64,000 nt of DNA from Anthostomella pinea (taxonomy: Eukaryota; Ascomycota; Sordariomycetes; Xylariales; Xylariaceae). The translations under genes were made by a program, and so were the position numbers. The DNA is taken from NCBI GenBank assembly GCA_963556695.1, contig CAUWAG010000018.1, positions 4,340,001 through 4,404,000 of the forward strand, given 5' to 3'. Positions 45,637-57,583 of the stretch are shown piece after piece; position 1 is the stretch's first letter, and each line of letters opens with the position of its first letter. Under the pieces are notes generated by a model. The model made no database searches, had not been told where the DNA came from, and saw only the letters and a list, made by a program, of their open reading frames with translations.

Positions 45637-46632
45637 TTGTCGTTAATACTAGGGCAGTATTCTGGGTAGCCTGGATAAGATATCTCAATGTTGAAGTCAA
45701 CGGATGAAGGAAATGTAGATCTATCGGAACGCGTTTCGTCAGGCTATAGGGGCTCTTTGATCGGAAAATCAGACGACTTGTTTCTTTCAAAGAGAGACCA
45801 AAGAACATCCTTAAGTATCGAGCGACCACCCATAAAGAGGGCCTAGAACCCTGGTTTGATTCCATCGTGAGGTCCGCATGATGTCCAAGCACCAACCAGC
45901 CGGAGACTTCCTGCACAGATGATTTATAAGACGGGTTGTCAAGAGCGCGCCGTTAGCTTCACAACCGGTTATTGATGCAATTATGAGATAGGCTGCGCTT
46001 CATCTTGGGTATGTGTCCTCGTTCGCCCACTTTCAGATATTGCCGGGAGGGATCCTCGGTCCCGGACTCGGGGCCGTGTTGCGCCGCAATGTCTCCGGAA
46101 CCGACCAATACGGCAGCAGTGGACTTTTACGGCCCACTACACGTGGGTCGCCGCAGATAGGGCCTTTTCATGGTTTCTGAGCTAAGGCATGTCAGAAGGC
46201 ATCGTCGACGGACTGCTCAGTCCTGGGCCTTTCTGTCTGTGCCGATATTTGGGAGTTGACCGCCTGAGCCTTCTAGAGCCTTGCGAAAAGGGATGCGAAA
46301 CATTACTCAAGGGTGCTGATATTCCAATACAAGGTCTGTACTGATTACTCAGAAAGTCAACATATTACCATCGAGGCAGGGCGGGCGGGGGCGATAAGAG
46401 ACGGTTAGTTTGATTCAAGTCATGAACCTGTGTGGCCCCAGGGGACTCACGGCCAAGTCCTCCGCCGAGCTAATTGGCAGCCCCTATGGTGGCCAGAATA
46501 GGGGTGGCATGCGTACAGCGCGATGCAGGCCAGGCGTCAGGATGAACAGGGCCCCCTGCGGATTCATATAAAGCATCATCCTTAAGCCCCCAATGAGGAT
46601 ATTGTCACCAGAGGTGAGTTCAACCGATCCTT
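45637..46632. other. SDR upstream region
   Basis: 996 bp between two minus-strand genes, holding the SDR promoter. No gene seen. Confidence 0.4.
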
Positions 46633-47740
46633 TCAGCATAACCAATCAATAGGAACATCACCCATCGGGTTCATGTAGTCGTCGTCGCCGCCGCAATAGT
46701 CGTCGGTATCCCAGCCACTCTGGTGACAATCCGGACAGCTGTCAAGGCAACACTCGCATACGTCATATTTTTCGTCTATACACTCAGGGCTTCGGTATCG
46801 AAAGGTGTAGAGACAATTCGGGCAGATGACTCCACCGCAGCCTTTACACGATAGGGCTCGAGCCTTGCCTTCGTGCGCTTCGCAGTAGCTGAAGGCTGGT
46901 GCATCGATGCAGATGCACCGAAAGCTGTAGAGCTCAACGAAGGGATCCGATATGGCTAAGATTACCCACGTCAGTCCGAAATATGGGGACCTAGGGAGTT
47001 GCGTCACTCACCATGGGTTTACGGAGGAGGTCCAATAACAGTCTCATAGTGCACTTCATGCCTCGATTCTGGGCTTCTTGTAGTACCGTGGTTTCCTCGT
47101 CACGAACCTCCAGCTGGTCTTGCTGTCCGGCGTCTAGTGGTTCCGGTTCCTGCAGGTCTGGCAGGCACCACTTGCACGAGCTCGGAGCGCCGCATGTGTG
47201 ACAACCTTCATGGCGGATGGCTGGACATAGAGGCACATGGCACGAAGGGCATTTCTCTTCCGCTCGCTCGGCGCACCCACCACGCGCGCACCACCACTCG
47301 CTTGGGTGCTCTTTACAGTGCCTCTCGTAAGTCGCAGCGCATTCGTCACAACTCAACTGCCCCGTGCGAGAATCCTTCTGCGGACAGGCAGTGCCAGCAC
47401 ATCTGAACAGCAGCTCCAGGTCTTTGGCATCCGCGTTGCACGAGTTGCAACAAATCACACGAACACCGTGGGCCGCGGTGCCGCCTGTTTCCTTCCCATC
47501 ACAGAGGAGGAGATTTGGTGTGCAGACCACGTCGGTACACATAGGACACCTCTCAAGTAAGGGTTTCATGGGGCTGGCAGCGACCTGAGCTTGGCGGCAC
47601 GGGTCGCAACAGATCTCATATTTGTCGTAGGTGCATCGCAACATGAGATCCGGCCCTGACCAGCGCAGCCAGGCTTTGGTCAAGATAGGCGCTTGCACTT
47701 TAAGCGAGCCCCTAGCGCCACAGCACAGTCTGGGCAACAC
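46633..47740 (-). CDS. Cys-rich zinc-binding protein, unknown family (C-terminal part)
   Basis: Model for this part: complement(join(46633..46955,47023..47740)), 347 codons including stop; the 5' end is open. Seen: at least a dozen Cys-x-x-Cys or Cys-Cys pairs, for example Cys-Cys-Asp-Pro-Cys-Arg, Cys-Pro-Met-Cys, Cys-Asp-Glu-Cys, Cys-Pro-Ser-Cys, Cys-x-x-Cys in Cys-Lys-Gly-Cys, and Cys-Glu-Cys-Cys-Leu-Asp-Ser-Cys-Pro-Asp-Cys, plus Trp-Leu-Arg-Trp-Ser-Gly-Pro-Asp. These imply several zinc sites. The 67-nt intron (gtaaac ... cttag) is set by frame phase. Upstream, a better Cys pair (Cys-Cys-Pro-Asp-Cys) lies in another frame just before 47715, so the link to the coiled-coil part at 47820-48323 is broken or misread. 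Function unknown; a role in protein or nucleic-acid binding is only a guess. Confidence 0.6.
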
Positions 47741-47819
47741 CCAGTTGCGGATGTTCCCCGAGCTTGGTGTTCTGTTCTAGCCCTCTTATTTGGCCGGGGC
47801 TGGGAAGCTTTGTGGGCAT

Positions 47820-48323
47820 TCAACGAAGTATATAGGCCTTGATGCCTGCCTCGCGGGCTCGACGGCGCTCGTTCTCCGCTTGACGTTCTCTTGCAAGGCG
47901 ATCCTGCTGTGCCTGACGCTCTTTTTCCACCCAGTCTCGAATGCGGCCGATGAGAGGAAGACACTCTGTGGGGAGCGGCTCATATCGGACCGGATGTCCC
48001 TGGACCTTGACATGCTGACGCATGAGATCGACCGTGTACGCAGCCGATTGCGAAGTACTGCCCTTTGCGCCCTCGACGCAGTTAAGTATCAAAGCTCCCA
48101 GGGATCCGTCAGGTTTGGGCGTATAGGAGACATGCGCAACATGCCGCCAATTACCCAAGTCGGTTATTATGACATTGCCAACATGAAACCAGACTGCTTT
48201 GGCGACATCTGCTGCCGCTTGCTGCAGCTGCTTCGGAAGCTGATGATCCAGCTTTATCCAGCTCGTCATGTTGGCTAAGCTCGAGAGGCGACGAGCCGGG
48301 AGAAATCCAGAATTTGGGTTCAT
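47820..48323 (-). CDS. Probable N-terminal part of the Cys-rich protein
   Basis: Open frame of 167 residues read toward the zinc-binding part, with internal Met at about residue 19 (Met-Thr-Ser-Trp-Ile-Lys). Seen: a globular start with Trp-Phe-His-Val-Gly-Asn and Trp-Arg-His-Val-Ala-His, then a strongly charged helix (Glu-Lys-Glu-Arg-Gln-Ala-Gln-Gln ... Glu-Arg-Arg-Arg-Ala-Arg-Glu-Ala) ending at a stop 80 bases before the zinc-binding frame. Helix-then-zinc order suggests one gene. No standard intron joins the two frames; see findings. It could also be a separate small gene. Confidence 0.45.
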   Translation of the reverse strand: MNPNSGFLPARRLSSLANMTSWIKLDHQLPKQLQQAAADVAKAVWFHVGNVIITDLGNWRHVAHVSYTPKPDGSLGALILNCVEGAKGSTSQSAAYTVDLMRQHVKVQGHPVRYEPLPTECLPLIGRIRDWVEKERQAQQDRLARERQAENERRRAREAGIKAYILR

Positions 48324-49462
48324 CTCCCGAACGGAAGCGGTTGAGGTTACTGATAGACACTGCCCCTCGAGGAGGTTATTGAGGAAACCCTATATCGGCG
48401 ATAAAAGGTCATCCAACATTCAGGAACTACTGAAAGCTGTATTGTTGTCGGGAATGTTGGAAAAATCTTCAGCTTTGAAGGTTCGACAGTTCGTAGGTAC
48501 GAGAACAATCCTTCTGGACAGACTGGACTCATCTGATAAACAGATGGGACACCTAAGTAACATCCATGGATCCATCGCAAGGAAACGAGATCGACGTCAT
48601 ATGGGTCGTCTTCATGAAACAGAATTTTAAATGGGAGTGTGATGCAAAGAAGGTTTCCTTGGGTGGTCAGTGGTCTGAGAGCCCTGGGTTTAAATCCATT
48701 ATTTCATGGAAACTTTACCAGTTTGATCTCATTGATCAAGCGTCAACAGGCAGACGAGAAATTGATGAATTGCACGTGGGACTGAAGTCTGCGAGCCGGG
48801 GAGTTTGAGTTTCGCAGTTCCATTCACAAGCACAGTCATGCGTTTGTCAGATACATGTGTGCCTTGTGGTAGCGGTATCCAGAATAAGGACCAGGGTCAC
48901 GAATGGTGGCTATTGGTCTGTATTCTGGAAGTTGCTTGATTGAAAGAAGGGATGGGTGGTGTCCCCATCCCAGAAGAAGCTATCATCCCAGTTGGGTACG
49001 AATTTGGTACAAACGGGTACCAGTTGGGCTCCAAGGTACCTTGTACCCTGGTCCGTGACCCATCCGTCATTGTGGCTGGAAAATGGGTTGAGGAGCCACA
49101 CATGTAGCTTGGGAAATATGACCTAAAACGAGACTTCTACATACCGCATATAGAGCCTTGCAGGCGCGCTAAATATACCCCACCACCTTGGCCACCCAGC
49201 CAATCAATTCCCTGTCGTATCTCAGCTCAAAAACTCTCCCTCCCACCTCGTCAGCCTTGCATGTGCTGTCCGCTGATCGCCAGCGCAAGCAAGAAAACTT
49301 CCCGAGTCGTGTTGTTCGAACTGCACACGCACGCACTTTTCTCTGTATCTATTCTGAGATACGAACAGCCCTCGCAGCCACTCCCCTCGACCAAACGATC
49401 ACGAAACACACGTCCCACCCCCACTCGACCACGAGCCAGCCGGCGATCGAGACACGGCCGCA
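48324..49462. promoter_or_regulatory. Divergent upstream region, Cys-rich gene / RRP42
   Basis: 1.1 kb between divergent genes. A patch at 48990-49050 is dense in ggtac motifs in both orientations (ggtacgaa, ggtacaaa, gggtacca, ggtacctt). No gene seen. Confidence 0.4.
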
Positions 49463-50759
49463 ATGGCGTCAACACAGCAGCAGCACCTCCTGCTCTCGCC
49501 AGCCGAGCTAGCCTACCTGCACATCACCCTAAGTCAACAACCGCCGATCCGCGCGGACGGACGCACGGCGACGCAGTTCCGCCCGCTGACGGCCGAGACG
49601 GGGATCCTGCCGGGCACCAACGGCAGCGCGCGCGTGTGCTTCGCCGACGGCACCGAGGCCGTCGTGGGGATCAAGGCCGAGGTAGAGCGCACGCGGAAGC
49701 AGGGGATCGATTACGCTAAGCAGCGGCGGCCGCGGAACAAGCAGAAGCAGCAGCAGAAGAAGATCGCTGAGGAAGAAGTGGAAGTGGGTGATGGGGAGAG
49801 TGAGGACGGGGACGAGGAGGGAGCCGTCCATGAGCCGACGGGCGACAGCGATTGGGTCAAGATGACGGTCGAGATTCCCGGCCTCCGCGACGACGACAGT
49901 GGGACTGTTTTCCTGGCGACGATGCTGAGCGAGGCGTTGCTGGCCGACGGCGAGTTCGCCAAGAAGCTGTGGATCAACCGGCGATTCCACTGGAAGCTGT
50001 ACCTGGACGTGAGTTTAAGCTGCCCGAATCACCCCTAGACTTGGACTGCAACACAACCGAAGTCTGGAATTCAAGGGGCTCAGCTAACTGGTGTGGAATA
50101 TCTGCTAGATCATACTCATATCCTCGCCGCTCTCCTATCCGCTGCCGCTCCTCAGCCTGACGACGCACCTGGCGCTGCTCGCGACCCGCCTGCCGCGGCT
50201 GAAATCCGAGGCCGACGAGGATCCCATGTTCGACGACGACTGGGCGGCCTCGCAGTTCATCTACCCGCGCCAGGGCGATGACAACACGTCTCCGTCTACA
50301 TCTGGCACGAGACCGCCGATCACGCTGCTGGTCATGGCCGTGGGTGACAACATCATCTTCGACCCCTCGAAGGAGGAGCTCGCCGTGGCCGATTCTGCGC
50401 TCGCGGTGTCGGTGGGTGAGACCACTGGGGATGCGGACGGGGCTGTGGACGTCGATGAGGAGGGCAAGGCATCTAGGAATCTACGATTACTGTCGGTACG
50501 GACGATCGACCCGCCGTCGCGCTTGACGGCGCCCGGCATACCGAACGCTGTCAATGCTGCGGCTTGGGGACAGGGTGCCGTGGTAGCTAAGGACCCCGGT
50601 GCCAGAGCCGCGGAGACGGACGAGGTGGAGGGAGTGTGGAAGGCACCGCGAGGTGGAGCCAAGATTGCGGTTCTGGGCGCAATGGTGGCGAAGGTACTAG
50701 AGAAGGGAGGCGTGGCAGACGAAGTCCTCGAGGGCTTGTATGGTGTTGAGTTGGGATAG
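49463..50759 (+). CDS. RRP42: Exosome complex component Rrp42 (RNase PH-like)
   Basis: Model: join(49463..50008,50109..50759), 398 aa. Family knowledge: Rrp42 is one of six RNase PH-fold subunits of the exosome barrel, which threads RNA to Rrp44/Rrp6 for 3'-5' decay and rRNA processing; the fungal ring is not catalytic. Seen: Leu-Ser-Pro-Ala-Glu-Leu-Ala-Tyr-Leu; Arg-Ala-Asp-Gly-Arg near residue 31-35, the usual RNase PH entry motif; Gly-Thr-Glu-Ala-Val-Val-Gly-Ile-Lys-Ala-Glu-Val; a fungal-type insert of Lys/Gln then Glu/Asp-rich residues at about 85-125; and a second half with Leu-Leu-Val-Met-Ala-Val-Gly-Asp-Asn-Ile-Ile-Phe-Asp-Pro. The single 100-nt intron starts gtgagt and ends tgctag, phase 0. 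Convergent with the next gene, stops only 124 bp apart. Confidence 0.88.
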
Positions 50760-50883
50760 AGTTGGGTCATGATACCATCGAGTCAATTACAATTATGCGC
50801 AGATCCTTTTGGCTCGCGTGGGTCTACATATGTACAGCAGCGAGTCTACATCCTGCCAAGTGCTGCCTGTGCCCCTTATTTGA

Positions 50884-52138
50884 TCAGAAGATGCCGAGGA
50901 ACTTCTTCCGCTTCCCATCAGCACCGAACTCGGCAGCCGGGCTTGCCCCGAGCTCCGAAGACTCGACCATCGGAGCGGCATCTACAGGAACGGCCACCGC
51001 CTCGGCCGGCTTCTCCTCAGCTTTGCTCCCCCAGAATGATAACCCTGAAGCGGGCTCCATGCCGTGCGCCTTGCGGTACTCGTTCCGCTTGGCCACGTCC
51101 TCGACCCTCTTGCGGCGCTTCTCGGCCGTGATGGCCGACTCGTGCTCCTCGGTCATGCGCATGACGTCGATGCAGACGCCGATGTACTGGAACGGGTGAC
51201 TGGGGAACTCGGAGATAGGGGGGATCATGTCGGCGAAGGGCGACTTTTTGCGGAAGTTGGCCGCGAAGGTGTATAGGGCCAGGGAACTCAGCGTACCCTG
51301 GGATTTGTATTAGCTGGTTGCAGACTACCTAAGAAACCCGGTATTTCCACCGGATACTCACCAGTGTGATGAATAGGTGGACGCCGCGGCTGTTGATGAA
51401 CCAATGCGTCCAGGTGTTCTCCGCCGGCGGCAGACCCGGGTACGACTTTGCGCTCTGGGCCTTGACCTCGTCGGTCGTCATGGGCCCGCCATAGTGCTTC
51501 GGTGTCGACCGCGGCAGTCTGGCGCCGTGGGACGGAGGGTTGAATCGCTCGGGTTTCTCAAGCACGATGGGCTTCGAGGGATCCACGGCGGCGGCCTTGG
51601 GGGGCGCGGCTGCGGCGGGTGTCGTGATAGCAGGAGCTTCGTTCTTCGGTGCGGCGGCAGCTTGGACTTCAGGTTCGGTTACGATGGCTTCGGCTTCTGG
51701 TTCTTGACCAGCTATTGGCTTGGGCGTGGCGGCTTGGGAGCTGGCGGCCTTGGAGGCTGTGGCCCTTGTCGCAGCAGTGGCCTTCGCGGTGGATTTGGCA
51801 GACAGAGTCTTGGTGGGAGGTTTTGTCGGTGCAGATGCCTTTGCGGCCTTCGCAGCAGCAGATTTGGACGAGGTGCTCGAGGCGCTTGCTTTCGAAGAGG
51901 TGGCTTTGGTAGAGGCGGCCTTGGGAGCTGTGAGTTTCGTTGCTGCAGTCTTCTTTACCGTAGCTGCTTTGGTCGCAACCGGCTTCGAGGCCGCTGTCTT
52001 GGAGGCATAGCGCACTAGCACCTGTCCGAGTTCTGCGTTGAGGGGTCTTGCGAAGGTGGTGCTGCGAGCGGTGGTGCGCCATAAAGGTCCATACTGAGGG
52101 AGCAGGAAACGCGGGATAAAGGTTGTCTTTGAAGCCAT
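50884..52138 (-). CDS. Mitochondrial membrane protein with Ala/Lys-rich linker, unknown function
   Basis: Model: complement(join(50884..51297,51362..52138)), 396 aa. Not recognised as a named protein. Seen: a basic, Ser/Thr/Arg-rich N-terminus with no acidic residues for about 45 residues, typical of a mitochondrial presequence; a linker of about 150 residues made almost only of Ala, Lys, Thr, Ser and Pro; a conserved-looking block Asn-Thr-Trp-Thr-His-Trp-Phe-Ile-Asn-Ser-Arg-Gly-Val-His-Leu-Phe-Ile leading into one membrane helix (about 250-272), which is completed across a 64-nt intron (gtgagt ... cccag); then a charged helical tail with Arg-Arg-Lys-Arg-Val-Glu-Asp-Val-Ala-Lys-Arg-Asn-Glu-Tyr-Arg. 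I infer inner-membrane location. It shares a 756-bp divergent upstream region with cytochrome c. Confidence 0.75.
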
Positions 52139-52894
52139 CGTGAAAAATGTTTGTTGACTTCTGCGAATTGGCAAGAGAGGAAAAGAAAGATAGATAATGC
52201 GCCGAACGCAATTGATGTGTCGCTTATATCAACAAATGTATGCCCGTGAACTTGACATGGCTCAATCTCTTGGTCAGAGGTGAAATCGTGTTATGCATGA
52301 ATGTGCATAGCAAAGCTCATCTTATCACGGGCAGACCGGTTATGCTGTGACTACGGTATCAACTGGTAGACCTTGCAGCTGGTGTCGGTCAGGCTACAGG
52401 TGGTGACTCTCGACCGCTGTTTTGGACGCGTGCAGTTGGCGTCAGGTGGGAGTCACGAAATTTCTTTGGGTTTGGCGGACAATGACGGATCCATGATAGC
52501 ACCGTTACAAACACCAGCCGCCCCATTTGGTCCGCTTCAGCCAGGGGAAAGGGGGACGCTAGCACCGCGCAAACCGGATTCCGCCGAAAGCGTTCAGGTA
52601 GTATTACCTACAGCTGGCCTGCCATTGGCTGAAGATTGGGTGCCAGCGCCACATTGTGGCTCACCTGGCCAGCTCACCAGCCCCATTCTGCTGTGCAACG
52701 TACCAGACAGCTGTCGCATGCATGCGCGAGTGTTGAGCTCATCGCTTTAAAATTCAAGGTCGCCTCGATTTTTTCCCTTCTCCTTCCCGACATATCTACG
52801 AGCATCACCACACCATCGCTTCTTCCTACGACCTCTACTACGACACAACAATAATACACTCAGGTTCCTCCCTCTTAATTAATCAACCGTCAAG
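52139..52894. promoter_or_regulatory. Divergent promoter region, mitochondrial membrane protein / cytochrome c
   Basis: 756 bp between two nuclear genes for mitochondrial proteins. Two ATTGG boxes (CCAAT on the minus strand) at 52624-52628 and 52635-52639, 11 bp apart, lie about 260 bp upstream of the cytochrome c ATG. CCAAT boxes bound by the HAP complex control respiratory genes in fungi; use here is inferred. Confidence 0.4.
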
Positions 52895-53760
<866 letters not shown>

Positions 53761-55636
53761 ACGATGAACACCGCGATCGATGTGGACGTGTAACGATACA
53801 GCATAACATAGACGGATCGGCCGGCTGTGTACTTTTAGACTAGACCGTTTTGGCGCCACGTTCGGTGCGAGCATATATCCATCTCCTCTTTTTCAGCATG
53901 CGCCGGGTCGGTTTCTGCTGGAGTTCAAGTAGCAAACTACAGGTCGGATTGGATGGAAATGCTACCATTAATTTGACCTTCGTGCATGAACTCATGGACA
54001 TCTTTCCGCTCTTGCGCTGTCGCGATGTGCATTGCGAAATGTGGAATATAACGAGATTACATAAGATCTACCGCCCATCTATCTCCACTGGTGCCTGTCG
54101 ATCCATCCATATCCTTGTCTCACCACTTCCACCATTTGTCTGGCATTCACCAGCGGGCCGTCTCATGCGCCCCGAGTACCATCACGATTTTGTAGTTTGA
54201 GGAGGCAGTATGACCCATGGACAAACAGCGTGAGTCTACGAGTGTATGGTCGTCAGAGCTATATTAAGCTCACCTTGAGGGAACGTACCTCAAATTGCCC
54301 CTAGTAAGCTCTACTCACCGCAACCAACCTCGCTCCTGTGATTCAAGAAGTTGCTTGATCTCCGTCAACTGGCGTCACGCCGTCAGCTTGAATTGAACTC
54401 GTGAAAGGTAGGTACCATCTCGTCGGTCTATGCCAGGCGGAGGGAAGAGCTTACTGTAGTCGACATTGCCGCAGCGGCCAGTATCACACAGCAGTTGATG
54501 CGTGTGTGTCGAAGGTGATTGTTGTATTGTGGCATCGGAAGAACGAGCTCCATCCTGATTCCGGTGTACGCGCTCAGACACCATCATGCTCAGATATTCA
54601 GATATGGAGGTTACTCGTGCTTCTTGTTTCCTGGGGAGTGCCAGATTGGGTGAATGCTTCGGTCTCGTATTGCTGATTCTTTGTCGGGGGACCATTGCGT
54701 GTTATATTACCTCTGTTCGCTGTATTCGGGAATTGGCATATCTCTGCATTTGGCGAGTTACGATACTCGTTCTCTCAGGAAGACTGTTGTTGCTGTCGCG
54801 TAGCAGGTCTGTAATATGATGACCTGTGAGAGGTAAGATGTAAGATATGGTAATCCGCGACGAAGTTGCGTTGCCCCTTTCCCGGCCTGTGCCGTTGTCA
54901 CAATGCTACCCTACAGGCTACAAATCCCCAGATGTGTCGAGGTTCAACATGCGTTCGTAATTCCGTCCGCTCTCTAGAAGGGCTTCTGACCAACTTCCAT
55001 TACCTGGACTTGATTTCCACGTTAACTGGTTCGGGTAAATTGCCACCGCACCGAGAACGTATGACGGCGACGCCGCCGAGCCCCTGGTGAATATGGATGC
55101 CTGTCATTGTGAAGCGGTGACATGAGGAACTATCGAGCGCCTGTCGTAGCTGTGAACGTATATAATCTCTTAGCATTAGTAATGAGATGACGGGTCTCAT
55201 ACGGTCGCTCTGTCACCCGTTCCCAAGATTACGAGAAACAGAGCTTACGTGCAGGAAATGTGAGATCTTTTCTTCCTCTAGCAGTATACAGTGACCGCTA
55301 TGATGAAGCTCGGCCATGTCATATGACAGCGTGCACATATTCCATAACTTATCGCTACACATACAGCCATCTCTCGGAGGCTTACGCACTGCAGCATTTG
55401 GAGGACCTAGGGGATGCTGGGTAGAAGGCACATGAGACCTGCTCTTCAATGGATTGATTGTCTACAGGAATGCTGCTTGCCACCATGACCAAACCTATGC
55501 TATCATATATGGGAGGCAGACAGGCCTAGACCTGGTTTTCATTCAGAGACCTGCTCCTGACTGATGTCTTGCCGCTCTTTTCGAAGTCAACCGAGTGAGT
55601 ACCTGGCGCTCTCTCGATTTTCTCAACTGCACCCGC
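53761..55636. other. Convergent intergenic stretch cytochrome c / GH45
   Basis: 1.9 kb with short frames only. Includes the cytochrome c 3' UTR. I see no further gene. Confidence 0.45.
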
Positions 55637-56592
55637 TCAGAGCCCTGTGAACTGCCGCGCAAACAGACGCTTGCTAAAACCGGTGTTCTCGCAAACAGTG
55701 GCGGAAGCCTGATTCGGACAGGCACCGGAGACGCAGCCCCAGCTGGCGGCGCTGGGTGTTGGGCTGGCGGAGCCGCAGGAGGCTTTGGTGAATTGCACTT
55801 GTTCCCAGTTGCTGCATGCATCACCATCAGCTTGCGTCCGGTCTGTATAACTACTTACTTGTCTCGGTAAGGTACCCAGCAGAGAGGGGTTAGGGTTAGG
55901 GTCGGTAGGAGTATAAAGTAAGTAAAGGGTGAAAACTTACGTCCCGTCCGTGACCCCCTTGAAGAAAGTGCTGTACTGCGCATCACTCATGGCATCGACA
56001 GCGATATCAAAATGCCACGTCTGGCCCATGTCGTTCTTTTCCGAGGTGCTGCAGGTGTTGCAGTGACTGCCGCCGGAAAGCGAGACCGAGGCCGGGCACT
56101 CGTCGACGATCATGAAGGTGAGCGTGTTGGCCGTCAGGGCCGTGCCGCTGGACGAGACGGGCGTGATGCTGTAGCAGATGCCGCATGCGCCGCCTGGGCC
56201 GCCGGCCGAGGAGACGGAGGGGTTGGCGCCGAAGGCTAGTTGGTTGATGGCGGCCTACGTATACAGGGCATGTTCAGATCAGTTCTCTCTTTCCATCTTC
56301 ATCTTTGGTGCCTGCCGATTTGGCTTGCTTGTTGAAGATGCTCACTCACATACAGGTAGCCGGGCCCACCGCCTTTACCAAGAGCACCAGAGAGCGAGGT
56401 GGCTCCGTTTGGGAGCTTCTGGACACCACAGGCTGTGCCGCCCGACAACTCGGGACCGACCAGGAACTGCGTGGTGGAAGCGGTGCCCGAAGACGGGAGG
56501 ACGTAGCCGGCGCTGTCCGCAGAGGCGGTGGAAGTAAAAAGGGCGGCGGCCAGCGCGGCGACGGCGACGGCAACGGTGGAGCTGGAGAACAT
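55637..56592 (-). CDS. Secreted GH45-type endoglucanase (subfamily C-like)
   Basis: Model: complement(join(55637..55811,55941..56254,56350..56592)), 243 aa. Family knowledge: GH45 enzymes are small double-psi beta-barrel endo-beta-1,4-glucanases related to expansins. Seen: signal peptide about 1-25 (Met-Phe-Ser-Ser-Ser ... Ser-Ala); Ala-Ala-Ile-Asn-Gln-Leu-Ala-Phe-Gly right after intron 1; Gly-Gly-Ala-Cys-Gly-Ile-Cys-Tyr; Met-Ile-Val-Asp-Glu-Cys-Pro-Ala; Trp-His-Phe-Asp-Ile with the Asp expected to be the general acid; and Thr-Asp-Gly-Thr-Asn-Trp formed across intron 2. The N-terminal Tyr-Trp-Asp motif of other GH45 groups is absent, as in subfamily C. A Ser/Ala/Cys tail of about 35 residues follows the catalytic part. 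Introns are 95 and 129 nt; the second contains telomere-like repeats. Confidence 0.87.
55886..55901 (+). repeat. Telomere-like repeat inside an intron
   Basis: GGGGTTAGGGTTAGGG: two and a half units of the fungal telomere repeat TTAGGG, lying in intron 2 (55812-55940) of the GH45 gene. Confidence 0.75.
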
Positions 56593-57583
56593 TTTTGACG
56601 AGGGCTCTTGATAATAGAAGGAACGTCTTCACTGCGCTTGTCCAGAGTCAAGAGGAAGTTGGCTGTGCCGTCTGCCTACCTATATATACCTGCCTCAACG
56701 AAGGGCCTCTTCTCTTGAACCGCAGGCATTGTTACGAGAAGACGCCGCAGTTATATTGTGATTTATATTATCGGTAACAGGAAGTGGTGGAAGAATAGTA
56801 TACATGATACGTGCCCCTCAACATGATCCTCATCGGTAGCGCTCCCAGTGGCTCCGTAGTATACCTTATATACCTTATGTTTGAAACAGACGAGGGTCGA
56901 TGAGACACAACGGTGTTACCTGCGTATGGGGTAAGTTGCCTTTCGTGGAGCGTCATGGCCCGCACCCTGATGTGGAGGCTCAGATGATGCCGCGTAGCAA
57001 ATTCATTGGTTAATTAATCCGGGGGACCAAATCGCATGTTGATCATCCGATCAAAAACCTGGGGAAGCTAATCATACGAGAGCAACCCCGGAGATATGTG
57101 GCTTTGCTAATATTCGGTAAAACATAAAGTCTTCGGCACTTGAACACACGATGGTAACGTGACGGCGCGTGAACGCACATGAGCACTCCTATGTCACCTG
57201 ACACCGGGATTATGCGGGGCCCCCTTTTCCACCTTCCCACCTGGTAGCACTAGCAAGCAATCTGCGTATGGGGGATATAGTTATGCTTCGTGGACCGTCA
57301 TGACTCATGACCCACACTGGTACTATTTCGTTGCATACCACTATCCGAACTGGGATCGGGAGTGCTGAACGGTCTTGTGCCATCATAAGTGCTCCGCAGG
57401 TGGCATAACCTGCGTTCCGGTTCAACAGAGCACCGGCCTGGCGTGCCTGGATAAGGCTTCGCTGGGCAAGGGATGTTGTTCACATGGACACGACTCTGCC
57501 ATGCCTGTCTTTTTCTCCTTTTTTTCTTTTTTTCTTTTTCTTTCAGCCAGTCATCATCCGGTTGTTATTAAGTAAGGCACGCG
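56593..57583. promoter_or_regulatory. Divergent upstream region GH45 / P450
   Basis: 991 bp between divergent starts. Includes a T/C-rich tract (57508-57545) just upstream of the P450 start. No gene seen. Confidence 0.4.

Noticed and set aside
44930..45916. Minus-strand open frame of about 328 codons overlapping the SDR
   Set aside because: It runs in a different frame from the Thr-Gly-x3-Gly-x-Gly and Tyr-x3-Lys motifs and becomes Arg/Pro/His-rich nonsense; the SDR frame is the real one.
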